Shown in pieces: positions 19,727 through 28,896 of a DNA stretch of 64,000 bases. The first letter of the stretch is position 1; every line of letters begins with the position of its first letter. The translations under genes and the position numbers were made by a program. Under the pieces are notes generated by a model. The model was not told where the DNA came from. It did not search any database and was given only the letters and a program-made list of their open reading frames with translations. Source of the stretch: Arthrobacter sp. ISL-48 (GTDB lineage Bacteria > Actinomycetota > Actinomycetes > Actinomycetales > Micrococcaceae). The DNA lies in contig NZ_JAGGPL010000003.1 in assembly GCF_018613805.1 (NCBI RefSeq), positions 62,001 through 126,000 of the forward strand, in the 5' to 3' direction.

Positions 19727-20668
19727 TTACGGCTGTTTGACCGTTTCGTCGTCGAACAATCCGCCGGCACTACCCGGATCAGGATTGGTGCCGCCCAGGG
19801 CGTTGCCTATGCCCTTAAGGGCTTCGCCAACCTCGCTGGGGATGATCCACAGCTTGTTGGATGACCCCTCGGCAATTTTGGGAAGCGTCTGCAGATACTG
19901 GTAGGCCAGCAGCTTTTGGTCTGGATTTCCCTTGTGGATGGCGTCGAAGACCTTTTGAATGGCCTGGGCCTCACCGTCGGCGCGCAGGATGGCCGCCTTG
20001 GCATCACCCTCGGCGGCCAGGATCGAGGCCTGGCGCTGGCCCTCGGCAGTCAGGATGGCTGACTGCTTCGTTCCTTCCGCGGTGAGGATTGCCGCACGGC
20101 GGTCACGTTCGGCCCGCATCTGCTTTTCCATGGAATCCTGGATGGAGTGCGGTGGATCGATTGCCTTCAGTTCCACCCGTGAGACACGGATGCCCCATCG
20201 GCCGGTGGCCTCGTCGAGCACACCCCGCAGCTGTCCGTTGATCTGGTCACGTGACGTCAATGCCTCTTCCAGGTTCAGTCCGCCCACAACGTTACGCAGC
20301 GTGGTGGTTGTCAGCTGTTCCACGGCCTGGATGTAGTTGGCTATCTCGTACGTCGCCGCACGCGGATCCGTGACCTGGAAATAGACGACCGTATCGATCG
20401 ACACCACAAGGTTGTCTTCGGTGATGACCGGCTGCGGAGGAAAGGACACTACCTGCTCGCGCAGATCCAGGAGCGGCAGGAGCCGGTCCACGAAAGGGAT
20501 CAGGATGGTCAGGCCGGGATTAAGCGTCCTCTGGTACTTGCCCAGCCGCTCAACAACTCCCGCCCTCGCTTGGGGAATGATGCGCACCGAGCGGACCAGA
20601 ACAATAATCACGAACACAATCAGGACCACCAGCACAATGGCCACAGCGGCACCTCCAGCGTTATCCAT
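19727..20668 (-). CDS. SPFH/Band 7 domain membrane protein
   Basis: This is a stomatin/prohibitin-type protein likely to scaffold membrane microdomains. It has one N-terminal membrane helix (residues about 6-27), an SPFH domain (ERLGKYQRTLNPGLTILIPFVDRLL; VYFQVTDPRAATYEIANY), then an Ala/Glu-rich coiled coil in which TAEG/AAEG-type segments recur (about residues 190-245). The length is 313 aa. AAGGAG precedes the ATG. The NfeD partner lies 37 bases upstream, the usual pair. Confidence 0.9.
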   Translation of the reverse strand: MDNAGGAAVAIVLVVLIVFVIIVLVRSVRIIPQARAGVVERLGKYQRTLNPGLTILIPFVDRLLPLLDLREQVVSFPPQPVITEDNLVVSIDTVVYFQVTDPRAATYEIANYIQAVEQLTTTTLRNVVGGLNLEEALTSRDQINGQLRGVLDEATGRWGIRVSRVELKAIDPPHSIQDSMEKQMRAERDRRAAILTAEGTKQSAILTAEGQRQASILAAEGDAKAAILRADGEAQAIQKVFDAIHKGNPDQKLLAYQYLQTLPKIAEGSSNKLWIIPSEVGEALKGIGNALGGTNPDPGSAGGLFDDETVKQP

Positions 20669-20705
20669 ACATCTCCTTATTCCCCAGTTGTTAGTGAAGC
20701 TGTAT

Positions 20706-21170
20706 CTATGCCGGGTCAGCGGTTTCCGGCGGGGCGGAGACGACAGCCGTCGCTCCGTCGATTGCGGAGACCACTACTTTTTGGCCGGCGGCCAGGGCTC
20801 CGCTTGCGGAGCGTGCGCTCCAGACGTCGCCGCCGATCTTCACGAGACCGCCCGTTGAGCTGACGGCTTCCATCACCAGGGCCTGTTCGCCGATGAGCCG
20901 GTCCACATTGGTGCGTTGCTCCGACGGTCCCTTTTTCAGGTGACTGAGGGCAACCGGACGGACAAATGCAATCATCAGCAGCGACACCACGCAGAAGACG
21001 ATGATCTGCAGCCAGAGGTCCGCGCCTGCAAAATCCGCCACAAGGGCGGCCAGGGTTCCCCCGCCGAGCATGATGAAGAAGAGGTCGAGGGTGATCATTT
21101 CGATCACTGCGAAAGCGAGGAAGACTGTGAGCCACAATGCCCACCAGTTCCCGCCCAGCCATTCAAACAT
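20706..21170 (-). CDS. NfeD-family membrane protein
   Basis: This is a short NfeD partner of the SPFH protein. It has two to three N-terminal membrane helices (WWALWLTVFLAFAVIEMITL; LWLQIIVFCVVSLLMIAFV) and a C-terminal OB-fold domain (LIGEQALVMEAVSSTGGLVKIGGDVWSA). The length is 154 aa. It is first in the two-gene operon with the SPFH gene. NfeD/SPFH pairs are linked to membrane organisation, but the precise role is unknown. Confidence 0.88.
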   Translation of the reverse strand: MFEWLGGNWWALWLTVFLAFAVIEMITLDLFFIMLGGGTLAALVADFAGADLWLQIIVFCVVSLLMIAFVRPVALSHLKKGPSEQRTNVDRLIGEQALVMEAVSSTGGLVKIGGDVWSARSASGALAAGQKVVVSAIDGATAVVSAPPETADPA

Positions 21171-21304
21171 TCCGTCCCCCTTCGCCCTCCGGAGGGCCTG
21201 CCTGCCGCGGCGGCGGGTCCTCCGGTAACTGTCCCTCCATCCTAGTCCGCAGGCTGTGACGGCGGCACAAAGCGAGGTGCCACTCCCGGATAGTGGCCAA
21301 GTCG

Positions 21305-22198
21305 TTACCCTGCCGGACCTGCCAGCCGGAAGACGGTAATCCTGAACCGGGCTTCCACCTCGATGACCGGGGCCAGGCCCTCCAGCTTCCCGACGATGGC
21401 TGCACGGTCCACATGATGTCCCGCCGGTCCCATGAAGGCCAGATCCGCTGCCTCGCCGAGAGTCAGCACCAAGGGGATATCCAGGTTATCGGCGGACTCG
21501 ACCACGAAATGAGCTGACATCGAATCCGCCAGCCTGTCGTCTTTGTCCGCCCCGATCCCCAGCATGCCGGTCTGCCTGGCGAGGGAGGCCAGGTGGCCTG
21601 CCCTGGGAGTGACAACCACCAGTCGGCCGCCCGGCCGGAGGACCCTCGCGAATTCCGCCGCGTTGCGGGGAGCAAAAATCACGGTGACGACGTCGACCGC
21701 GGCGTCTGCCACCGGAAGCGGCTGCCACACGTCACAGGCAAGGTTGACTGCATCCGGGTTGAGGCGCGCTGCCCGCCGAAGGGCGAATTTTGAGATGTCC
21801 AGCCCGACGGCGGTGACGCCGGCAGCGGCAGCGCCCACGGTGTCCAGGAGCACCCTGAGGTAGTGGCCTGTCCCGGTTCCCGAATCCAGGATGGTGCGGT
21901 TGCCGCCGGACAGAACGGGAGCGACGGCGGCAGCAACGGCTTCCGCCAGCGGGCGGTAATGACCGCTCTCGAGAAAGGCGAACCGGGGCGCCACCATCTC
22001 GGACGTGTCGGCCTCGAAGACGGTGCCCTTCCCGACGAGCAGATTGAAATAGCCTTGCTTGGCTGCATCGAAGCTGTGCCGGGACCCGCACACCAGGGCC
22101 GGCCTTCCGGCTGCCAATACGGCGTCCCCGAAGTCGAGCGGAGCCCGGCAGATCGGGCACAGCAGCGGGAGGAAAGGGGCGGAGGGCATACGCTCCAT
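21305..22198 (-). CDS. RlmA-like 23S rRNA (guanine-N1)-methyltransferase
   Basis: This is probably a class I SAM methyltransferase of the RlmA(I/II) type, which methylates G745 or G748 of 23S rRNA. The N-terminal zinc finger is visible as LCPICRAPL followed by LVCGSRHSFDAAKQGYFNLL. The SAM loop is ILDSGTGTGHYL and the acidic post-I strand is AVGLDISKFA. Its start is uncertain: ATGs at 22276, 22222, 22198 and 22189 are in frame, and none has a strong ribosome site. I used 22198, which begins shortly before the zinc finger. It is divergent from the S9 peptidase. Confidence 0.82.
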   Translation of the reverse strand: MERMPSAPFLPLLCPICRAPLDFGDAVLAAGRPALVCGSRHSFDAAKQGYFNLLVGKGTVFEADTSEMVAPRFAFLESGHYRPLAEAVAAAVAPVLSGGNRTILDSGTGTGHYLRVLLDTVGAAAAGVTAVGLDISKFALRRAARLNPDAVNLACDVWQPLPVADAAVDVVTVIFAPRNAAEFARVLRPGGRLVVVTPRAGHLASLARQTGMLGIGADKDDRLADSMSAHFVVESADNLDIPLVLTLGEAADLAFMGPAGHHVDRAAIVGKLEGLAPVIEVEARFRITVFRLAGPAG

Positions 22199-22290
22199 CT
22201 TAGGGCGGTCGCGCTGGCGCATGATGAAATGGAGGCCGAACTGCGTGCCGAGTAGCTTCCCGGGAGAAAAGCGCACGTTAGGCTCACAGG

Positions 22291-24357
22291 GTGAAACCCG
22301 AACACCTCCCGCTGTTGAATTCCGTCTCCGCTCCGGCTGTACACCCGGACGGCAGCAGGGCTGTTATCTCGGTAACCAGGCCGGATTTCGGCACGGACTC
22401 CTATGTCGGCCAGTTGTGGACTGTCCCGCTGGACCCGCAAAAACCTCCCCGCCGGATCACGAGGGGTTTCCGGGATACCTCTCCGGCGTTCTCACCGGAC
22501 GGGAGTGTACTGGCCTTCCTCCGGATAGCGGGACCGTCCGCAAAGCCACAGCTTTATCTGGTGGAGGCTGGGGGAGGGGAACCGCAGCGGCTCACCGACA
22601 GGCTGCTCGGCGTCGAGTCTTTTGCCTGGTCTCCCGGCTCCCGCCGGATCGTCTTCACTTCGCGCGAGCCGGCGGGGGGCCGCTACGGCAGGAGCGAAGG
22701 CGCCGGCCGGGAGTCGGAGGACCCGCGACTGATTACCACCTTTCAGTACAGGTTGAACGGGGTGGGCTACACGAGGGACAAGCCCGCGCAGCTCTTCATC
22801 CTGGATGTTCCCGAGCCTGGTGGCGAACCCCCGGTACTTTCCAGGGGTCGATCTGAGGAGGGCCCGCATGGCGGGACTCCTGAAGGTCCGGCCGCTCCGG
22901 ACCGTGGAAAGGACTCCTTCGGCCCTGTGCCCCCAGCCCTTCACTTGACGTCACTCGAGGCCGACCACAATAGTGCGGGCTTCAGCTCCGATGGTGCCGC
23001 CGTCTTTTTCGTGGCGGCCCCGCCCGGGAATGACCCGGACCTGTCGACGACCATCTACCGGGTTCCGGCCGATGGAGGGGAACCCCGGCCGGTGATGCCG
23101 TCCGGTGATGCCCTGCGGCAGATCCAGCACGTCCGGCAGTCCAAAGACGGCAAGTGGCTCTTCTTCATAGCGAGGGAGCTGGGAGATTCGGGTACGGACT
23201 TCGTCGCCCGCAACTCCGTCCTGTATTGCATGCCGGCGGAAGGCGGCGAAGCGGCTGCGTTGACGGATCCGGAAATGATGGACGTTGCTTGCCCTGGTGG
23301 CCGGATTGAGCTTCGCGGCCCCGACGGGGCTTTGGTCCTCAACAATGCCCAGGGCACGGTGGAGCTCCTCATGCTGGGTGCGACCGGAGACCATGCCCTC
23401 CTGGTACATGGCGAGCGGGCGGTGACGGGCGCAGCGTGGGCCGGCGGTTCGATGCTGATTGCCCTCAGCGATCCGTCCACAGCGGGAGACCTCGCAGTGC
23501 TCGACGACGGGCAGCTGCGGCTCCTCACCGACTTTTCGGCCCCACTCCGGACCCAGGGGGAAATAGTGGTTCCACAGGACGTGACCTTTGAGTCGGGGGA
23601 CGGCTACCCGGTCCATGGCTGGATAGTCAAGCCTGCCGGCAAAGGCCCGCATCCAGTGCTGTTGAACATCCACGGCGGGCCTTTCGCCCAATACACGGCA
23701 GCATTCTTTGAGGAAGCGCAGGTTTACGCCGAGGCCGGGTACGCGGTTCTGATGTGCAATCCCCGAGGCTCCGCGGGCTACGGCCGGGAGCACGGACTGT
23801 CTATCAAAGGCAGGATGGGAACAGTTGACCTGCAGGATGTGCTGGCGTTCCTTGAGGGCGCCCTGGAGAGATTTCCGGTGCTGGATGCCGGACGGCTGGG
23901 CATCATGGGTGGATCCTATGGTGGATACCTTACTGCGTGGGCAATATCCCAGGATCATCGGTTTAAAGCTGCAATTGTGGAGCGCGGGTTTTTGGACCCC
24001 GTCAGCTTTGAAGGTTCCGCCGACATCGGATGGTATTTCGGCATCGAATACATGGGTGCCTCACCTTCGGAGATGGCTGCCCAGAGTCCCATGGGACGCG
24101 TAGATATTGTGCAGACCCCCACCCTGGTCATCCACAGCGAAGATGACCTGCGGTGTCCGCTCGAGCAGGGCCAGCGCTATTTCACAGCCTTGAAGCGGCG
24201 CGGGGTGGAGACCGCGCTGCTGGTTTTTCCTGGTGAGGACCATGAACTGTCGCGGTCCGGGACGCCGCACCACCGCCGTCAAAGATTCGAGCACATCCTG
24301 CGTTGGTGGTCCCGCTTCCTGCCAACGGCTGCCAACCCCGCACAGCCTGGCTGGTAG
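22291..24357 (+). CDS. S9-family prolyl oligopeptidase-like serine peptidase
   Basis: This is a cytoplasmic acylaminoacyl/prolyl-oligopeptidase-like enzyme of 688 aa. An N-terminal beta-propeller with WD-like repeats (FSPDGSVLAFLR, FSSDGAAVFFVA) is followed by an alpha/beta hydrolase domain. The catalytic triad is visible: Ser542 in GGSYGG, Asp619 in HSEDDLR and His651 in GEDHEL. A low-complexity insertion of Gly/Pro/Glu lies around residues 185-215. The start is GTG; the divergent methyltransferase gene begins roughly 90 bases upstream. Confidence 0.9.
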   Translation: MKPEHLPLLNSVSAPAVHPDGSRAVISVTRPDFGTDSYVGQLWTVPLDPQKPPRRITRGFRDTSPAFSPDGSVLAFLRIAGPSAKPQLYLVEAGGGEPQRLTDRLLGVESFAWSPGSRRIVFTSREPAGGRYGRSEGAGRESEDPRLITTFQYRLNGVGYTRDKPAQLFILDVPEPGGEPPVLSRGRSEEGPHGGTPEGPAAPDRGKDSFGPVPPALHLTSLEADHNSAGFSSDGAAVFFVAAPPGNDPDLSTTIYRVPADGGEPRPVMPSGDALRQIQHVRQSKDGKWLFFIARELGDSGTDFVARNSVLYCMPAEGGEAAALTDPEMMDVACPGGRIELRGPDGALVLNNAQGTVELLMLGATGDHALLVHGERAVTGAAWAGGSMLIALSDPSTAGDLAVLDDGQLRLLTDFSAPLRTQGEIVVPQDVTFESGDGYPVHGWIVKPAGKGPHPVLLNIHGGPFAQYTAAFFEEAQVYAEAGYAVLMCNPRGSAGYGREHGLSIKGRMGTVDLQDVLAFLEGALERFPVLDAGRLGIMGGSYGGYLTAWAISQDHRFKAAIVERGFLDPVSFEGSADIGWYFGIEYMGASPSEMAAQSPMGRVDIVQTPTLVIHSEDDLRCPLEQGQRYFTALKRRGVETALLVFPGEDHELSRSGTPHHRRQRFEHILRWWSRFLPTAANPAQPGW

Positions 24358-24412
24358 ATACGCCTGGCCGGACGACGGGTCAGGGGCGTTCAGTGGCTCA
24401 GGGTTCAGTGGC

Positions 24413-25078
24413 TCAGGGGCGTTCAGGCAGGAAGTCCAAGGCAGCACGCGCCTTGCCGATGCCCGGCTCCGCCCAGCGCGCTGCGTACTCGGCGTTGCTG
24501 CTGAGTGACCTGAGCTCGGCGCGGTCAACATAGAGGATGCCGTGCAGGTGATCGGTCTCGTGCTGCACGATCCGGGCCTGCCAGCCACGGAACTCACGTT
24601 CCGCCGGTGCGCCGCCGGGAGTTTCGAACTCGAGCAGCACCTGCTCATGGCGGACCACCACTGCCTGCAGTCCGCTCAGCGAAAGGCAGCCTTCAAAAAA
24701 TGCGGCATTGTCGGTTCCAAGGGGGCGGTAACGGGGATTGAGGATCGGCAGGAAGTCCAGCGGCGTGCGGTTGCGCACCACAGCCGCCTCCGGATCGACG
24801 TCGAACTGGTCCTCCAGCACCGCAAGCTGCAGGGGAACGCCCAGTTGCGGTGCGGCCAGCCCGACGCCCGGGGCTTCATGCATGACGCGCCTCATGAGGT
24901 TAATGAGCTGCTCCAGTTCGTCGGCCCTGATCTGGCCGTTAAAGGCAACGGCGTGCTGTCGGAGCACAGGATGGCCGGCTTGGACTATCGGCGGCAGCGT
25001 TTCGGCCGAGAGGAGTTCCTGCACGGCTTCCTGGATCTGCGCCGTGCTGAAGGGCGTAGGCGGGGAGGCTGGGGTCAT
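24413..25078 (-). CDS. def: Peptide deformylase
   Basis: Peptide deformylase removes the N-formyl group from nascent proteins. All three family motifs are present: GVGLAAPQ (71-78), EGCLS (129-133, metal-ligand Cys) and QHETDHLHG (172-180, with the HExxH-type metal ligands in the form HETDH). The length, 221 aa, includes a moderate N-terminal extension. It is convergent with the S9 peptidase and divergent from the NTF2-like gene, with about 60 bases between starts. Confidence 0.95.
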   Translation of the reverse strand: MTPASPPTPFSTAQIQEAVQELLSAETLPPIVQAGHPVLRQHAVAFNGQIRADELEQLINLMRRVMHEAPGVGLAAPQLGVPLQLAVLEDQFDVDPEAAVVRNRTPLDFLPILNPRYRPLGTDNAAFFEGCLSLSGLQAVVVRHEQVLLEFETPGGAPAEREFRGWQARIVQHETDHLHGILYVDRAELRSLSSNAEYAARWAEPGIGKARAALDFLPERP

Positions 25079-25138
25079 GGGGAAAGCCTAGCCGCGGAAG
25101 ACCGGCGGCGGCCGCAGCCTTCCGCTAGTCTCGATGCC

Positions 25139-25570
25139 ATGGCTGAACTGAATGCTGAAATGGAACTACCCGGAAAGACGCCCCTTGACCGAGTGCTGGA
25201 CTTTGTCCGGACCCTGGAAGCGGGAGGAGGCGCCGACGGCATCAGGCCATTCCTCTCCGAGGATTTCATCCTGGTCGAAGCTCCGCACCTGCTGGCCCCG
25301 GAAGGCTCCACCCGCACCCTCGAACAAATGCTTGCAGGCGCGGACCAAAGCGCGCAGGTGGTCGCCGACCAGAAATTTGAAATCCGGCGCACAACGTGTG
25401 AAGCCGGCCGCGTCGTGGTCGAAGCGGACTGGTCCGCTACATCAATGATGAACCTGAAATATTGGGACGCGGGCGAGACGATCCGCGCCCGGACCTCCTC
25501 GGTGTTTGAGGTCCGGGACGGCCGGATCGTCAGCCAGGACAGCTACGATTGCTATTTCACGGGCGCCTGA
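25139..25570 (+). CDS. NTF2/SnoaL-like small protein
   Basis: The product is a cone-shaped NTF2-like protein of 143 aa. The pattern of an N-terminal helix (TPLDRVLDFVRTLEAGGGADGIRPFLSEDFILVEAPHLL) followed by strands ending SSVFEVRDGRIVSQDSYDCYF is typical of SnoaL/limonene-epoxide-hydrolase-like folds. No catalytic residues can be assigned. I chose the ATG at 25139 because the longer in-frame opening upstream is antisense to def. Confidence 0.82.
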   Translation: MAELNAEMELPGKTPLDRVLDFVRTLEAGGGADGIRPFLSEDFILVEAPHLLAPEGSTRTLEQMLAGADQSAQVVADQKFEIRRTTCEAGRVVVEADWSATSMMNLKYWDAGETIRARTSSVFEVRDGRIVSQDSYDCYFTGA

Positions 25571-25596
25571 CCGGCCCAGCCAGCCTGAGGTGCACG

Positions 25597-26730
25597 TCAT
25601 TGCATGGTGAACCGCCTGGCCACCAGCCTGTTTACGGCCGGGATTGCCGCAACCGCCCCGATGGCGGAATTCCGCAAACCCAGGACGGCCCCGGGCAACG
25701 GCCGGCCCAGCATCATGTTGACCTCGGACTGCCATCTCGCTACATCCGCTGCCCGCCGGCGCCGGAGCTCGAAATCCTGTAGACGGCGCCCAACGTGTGT
25801 CCCCTCCAGGGCCGCGCAGATAATCGGCGCCAGCTCCTCGGCGTCCAGCCAGCCCAGGTTCATGCCCTGGCCCCCGATAGGGCTGATTTCGTGGGCTGCG
25901 TCTCCGATCAGCGCTATCCTGCCTGTCACGAGCCTGCCGGCGATGCTTGACCGGACACTGAAGCTGCTGAGCATCGAGTTGGTCGCGGCCTCCGGAAGGA
26001 CTCCGGTGCGCCGCCGCACCAGGGCAGCGAGACCGGTGGCACTGAGGGCAGCCATCGGTTCGCCGACCCGGACCACCCAGCGCCGCAGCCCACCTGGCAG
26101 CGGAAAGGACTCGACGATCCCGCCTTCCTCAAGGAACAGCACCGCGTCCTGTCCGAAGCTTCCTGCGGCGGCATAATCACCCATGACGTAGTGGTCGGGG
26201 TAGGTTTTGCTCCGGACAGGGATACCCACGAGGCTCCGCATCAGAGACCGGGAGCCATCCGCCGCCACCACCAGGGCGGCGGAGTGTTGGCAGGGGAGAT
26301 ACGCGGCGTCGGCCTCCACGGTGACCTTGCCGCCGTCGTCCTTTATCCCTGTTACCCGCGCCCCCCTCACCAGGGCGGCGGGGTCAAGCTCGCGGACGCG
26401 CAGCTCCAGAATTTCCTCGGTGCGGAACTGTGGAAGCGCCAGGACAAACGGAAACCGCTCGGAAACCTCCGCGAACGACAGGGAACCCACTGTCTTTCCA
26501 CCGCTCACAGCGATGCCCCGCCGGATGGCTATGCCCTCGCTGACCAAAGTGGAGGCCACGCCTACGCGGTCCAGTGCTGTGAGCGCCGGCGGGTGGATGC
26601 CGATGGCGCGCGAATGCCGGTCCCGCTGAAGCCGCTGCTCCAGGACGCGTACGCGTACTCCCTCCTGCAGTAGCAGCGCCGCCAGGAACAGGCCTACCGG
26701 GCCGCCCCCCACGATGAGCACATCAGTCAT
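25597..26730 (-). CDS. FAD-dependent aromatic hydroxylase of the type III polyketide operon
   Basis: This is a UbiH/PHBH-type flavoprotein monooxygenase of 377 aa. It has the FAD dinucleotide motif VLIVGGGPVGLFLAALLL at the N-terminus, the DG-like VVAADGSRSLMR and the second FAD motif GRIALIGDAAHEISPIGGQGMNLG. It overlaps the upstream methyltransferase by eight bases. By analogy with the Streptomyces srsABC operon it would hydroxylate an alkylresorcinol ring toward a quinone; the product is inferred. Confidence 0.85.
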   Translation of the reverse strand: MTDVLIVGGGPVGLFLAALLLQEGVRVRVLEQRLQRDRHSRAIGIHPPALTALDRVGVASTLVSEGIAIRRGIAVSGGKTVGSLSFAEVSERFPFVLALPQFRTEEILELRVRELDPAALVRGARVTGIKDDGGKVTVEADAAYLPCQHSAALVVAADGSRSLMRSLVGIPVRSKTYPDHYVMGDYAAAGSFGQDAVLFLEEGGIVESFPLPGGLRRWVVRVGEPMAALSATGLAALVRRRTGVLPEAATNSMLSSFSVRSSIAGRLVTGRIALIGDAAHEISPIGGQGMNLGWLDAEELAPIICAALEGTHVGRRLQDFELRRRRAADVARWQSEVNMMLGRPLPGAVLGLRNSAIGAVAAIPAVNRLVARRFTMQ

Positions 26731-27424
26731 CCGGACGGTCCTTGCGGAGGGCCAGCAACTGGTGGAAGGGGGAGCGGGGCTCCGAATGCCACCCAGCCGG
26801 AGCGAGCTCAGCTAGTTCAGCCGGAGTGTAGCTGCGCCGGATGGATGTCAGGCCGTCAGCCCTGATGAAGGATCCCCTGAATGGAAGTGCGGCGACGAAG
26901 AACAGGGCGTAGGCTGCCGGGCTGCGGCGGAGGTCATTGTGCAGGGCTTTCCGGCGCGCCAGCGCCCGGGAATCGGCGAGGAGCTGCTGAAGCTCCTCCG
27001 GCTGCAGGTGGTGGAGGACGTGGTTTGAAATCACGACGTCGTAGCGTCGGCCTTCCCTCAACAGGGTCGAGCTGTGTGCCTGCCGGAATTCGACGCCGGC
27101 AATGTGGGGCCTTCGGCCCGCGAACGTGTGGGCCCGGCTGTCCGGATCGATCCCGGTGACATGAAGCTTCACCTTGTCCCGGGCGGCCCAGCCAGCCAGC
27201 GTGACTGCAAGGTCGCCTCCTCCGGAGCCGATGTCCAGGACCGACGTGGTAGATTCCGCGGACAGCAGGGGGCGCAGTTCAATGGCGTAAAGCCGGCGCC
27301 AGCCGGAAAGGGCCCTGTTCACCACGGCGAACTGCCGGTAGGTCCTTTCCAGCCGGACGGGGTCGCAGTCCGGCAGGTCCATCGTTTCCACGGCGTCGGA
27401 GGCGCGCCGCCGCATCAGCAACAC
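26723..27424 (-). CDS. Class I SAM-dependent methyltransferase of the type III polyketide operon
   Basis: The SAM-binding motif I is SVLDIGSGGGDLAVTLAG, and motif IV-like YDVVISNHVLHHLQPEEL follows. The length is 233 aa. It lies six bases after the polyketide synthase stop and overlaps the hydroxylase gene, so all three are one transcript. The likely role is methylation of the phenolic lipid made by the synthase; the substrate is inferred from position only. Confidence 0.85.
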   Translation of the reverse strand: MLLMRRRASDAVETMDLPDCDPVRLERTYRQFAVVNRALSGWRRLYAIELRPLLSAESTTSVLDIGSGGGDLAVTLAGWAARDKVKLHVTGIDPDSRAHTFAGRRPHIAGVEFRQAHSSTLLREGRRYDVVISNHVLHHLQPEELQQLLADSRALARRKALHNDLRRSPAAYALFFVAALPFRGSFIRADGLTSIRRSYTPAELAELAPAGWHSEPRSPFHQLLALRKDRPDD

Positions 27425-27430
27425 CGCGCC

Positions 27431-28636
27431 TCAGGCCAGCGACGATTCCGCCGTCGGCTGCCCTTCAGCCCGCTCCTGGTCAGGTTCCGACACTTGAGGC
27501 TTACCACCCGTAGCCTGGCGGAGCTTTGTGAAAAGGCCGGTCTCCACGGTGAGTCCGGGTCCGAAGGCCATGGAGCAGATGCGCTCGGCGCCGTCCTCCG
27601 GGGCCTGTTCCAGAATGTGCTTGAGGACAAACAGGACGGTGGCGCTGCTCATGTTTCCGTAGTTCCGAAGGGTCTCGCGGGCCGGTACGAGCTGCTGGTC
27701 TGTGAGCTCGAGCCGCGACTGGACCTTGTCCAGGATGCTTCGTCCGCCTGGATGGATGGCCCAGTGCCGAATATCGCTGTAGGGGCGGCCTTGCACGGAG
27801 GGGTCACGGGCCAGGAGCGGCTCCAGCGCCCCCACGATGTGGTCGTCGATGATGTGGGGGACATAGTTTCCGAGCACCATTTCAAACCCGTGGTCGCCGA
27901 TGTTCCAGGCCATCGATTCCTCACCGACGGGCGTCAGCACGGTTTCAAAACAGTCAAGCTGCAGCAGCGCTTCCGGCGTCTCCCGTGCCGTAACGACGGC
28001 GGCGGCAGCGCCGTCCGCGAACAGTGCCGACCCCATGATGGTGTCCGGATCGTTGGAGGTGCGGACGTGCAGCGAGCAGAGTTCGGCGCAGACCACCAGG
28101 ACGACGGCCTGCGGATCGGCCTCGCAGAAGGACTTGGCGGCGCGCAGGGCTGGAAAGGCGGCATAGCACCCCATAAAGCCCAGATGGTAACGCTGGACTG
28201 CCGGATCCAGCCCCAGGGCACGGACAATTTTGTAGTCAGGGCCGGGGTTGAAGAAGCCGGTGCAGGACACCGTGATCAGATGAGTTATGTCGCGTAAGTC
28301 CAGATCGGGACAGGCATCCACGGCTGCCTGCGCCGCGTTGACAAAGAGCTTGGTGGCCTCGCGTCCAAAAATGTCGTTGCGGACCTTGGTGCTGGGATTC
28401 AGGAGGAGCCCTGTGGCCGGGTCGAAGAACTGGGGATTATCCGCCCGGGAATCCATGGTCAATTCCTCGACTGCCGTATAGCGCGTATCGATGGCAGCGG
28501 AGTCGAAACATGTGCTCACGAGCCTGGAACCCAACCTGGTGAGCCCTGGCTGCGCCGCGAAAACATCCCTGGCTTCCGTCTGGATCAGCAATGTCGGCGG
28601 AAGGGCAGTTTCCAGTGAGCGCACATAGACCGTCAT
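27431..28636 (-). CDS. Type III polyketide synthase
   Basis: This chalcone-synthase-like homodimeric enzyme condenses an acyl starter with malonyl units. The catalytic triad is Cys157 (HLGFMGCYAA), His295 (HWAIHPGG) and Asn328 (NYGNMSS). The length is 401 aa, with a C-terminal Glu/Gln-rich tail of about 25 residues beyond the fold. With a methyltransferase and a flavin hydroxylase downstream it resembles alkylresorcinol/phenolic-lipid operons. The product cannot be read from the sequence. Confidence 0.92.
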   Translation of the reverse strand: MTVYVRSLETALPPTLLIQTEARDVFAAQPGLTRLGSRLVSTCFDSAAIDTRYTAVEELTMDSRADNPQFFDPATGLLLNPSTKVRNDIFGREATKLFVNAAQAAVDACPDLDLRDITHLITVSCTGFFNPGPDYKIVRALGLDPAVQRYHLGFMGCYAAFPALRAAKSFCEADPQAVVLVVCAELCSLHVRTSNDPDTIMGSALFADGAAAAVVTARETPEALLQLDCFETVLTPVGEESMAWNIGDHGFEMVLGNYVPHIIDDHIVGALEPLLARDPSVQGRPYSDIRHWAIHPGGRSILDKVQSRLELTDQQLVPARETLRNYGNMSSATVLFVLKHILEQAPEDGAERICSMAFGPGLTVETGLFTKLRQATGGKPQVSEPDQERAEGQPTAESSLA

Positions 28637-28642
28637 TCGTTC

Positions 28643-28671
28643 ATTCTTGGCGAGCCGGGCTGATAAGACAA
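28643..28671 (-). promoter_or_regulatory. Possible leaderless promoter of the polyketide operon
   Basis: On the minus strand TTGTCT (28671-28666) and AAGAAT (28648-28643) are 17 bases apart. Transcription would begin at or near the ATG at 28636, giving a leaderless message; no ribosome site is visible there. Confidence 0.35.
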
Positions 28672-28730
28672 TGGCCGGGCCGGCCAGATGGGGTTTGGAC
28701 TGGGCAGACCCCTATGTTTGACCTGAGAGG

Positions 28731-28745
28731 TGACCAGACTGGTCA
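28731..28745. promoter_or_regulatory. 15-bp perfect palindrome between polyketide and UvrA-like genes
   Basis: TGACCAGACTGGTCA is a perfect inverted repeat with a single central base, the size expected for a TetR- or GntR-type operator. It sits 95 bases from the polyketide synthase start and 152 bases from the UvrA-like start. No regulator gene is adjacent. Confidence 0.4.
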
Positions 28746-28896
28746 GGAATGGAGAAGCGCCGCTCACGAACCCGCACCTAGAATGACAGCCATAGACATC
28801 AGGCTCGCTGCTCGAAGCTGATTGGACCGAGGCTGATGGGACCGAGCCAGGCGACACCGACTGCGAAGGCGGGTCCGACTAACAGATGGAGACACG

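Noticed and set aside
24542..25138. Plus-strand extension upstream of the NTF2-like gene
   Set aside because: It reads antisense through def; the family fold starts at 25139.
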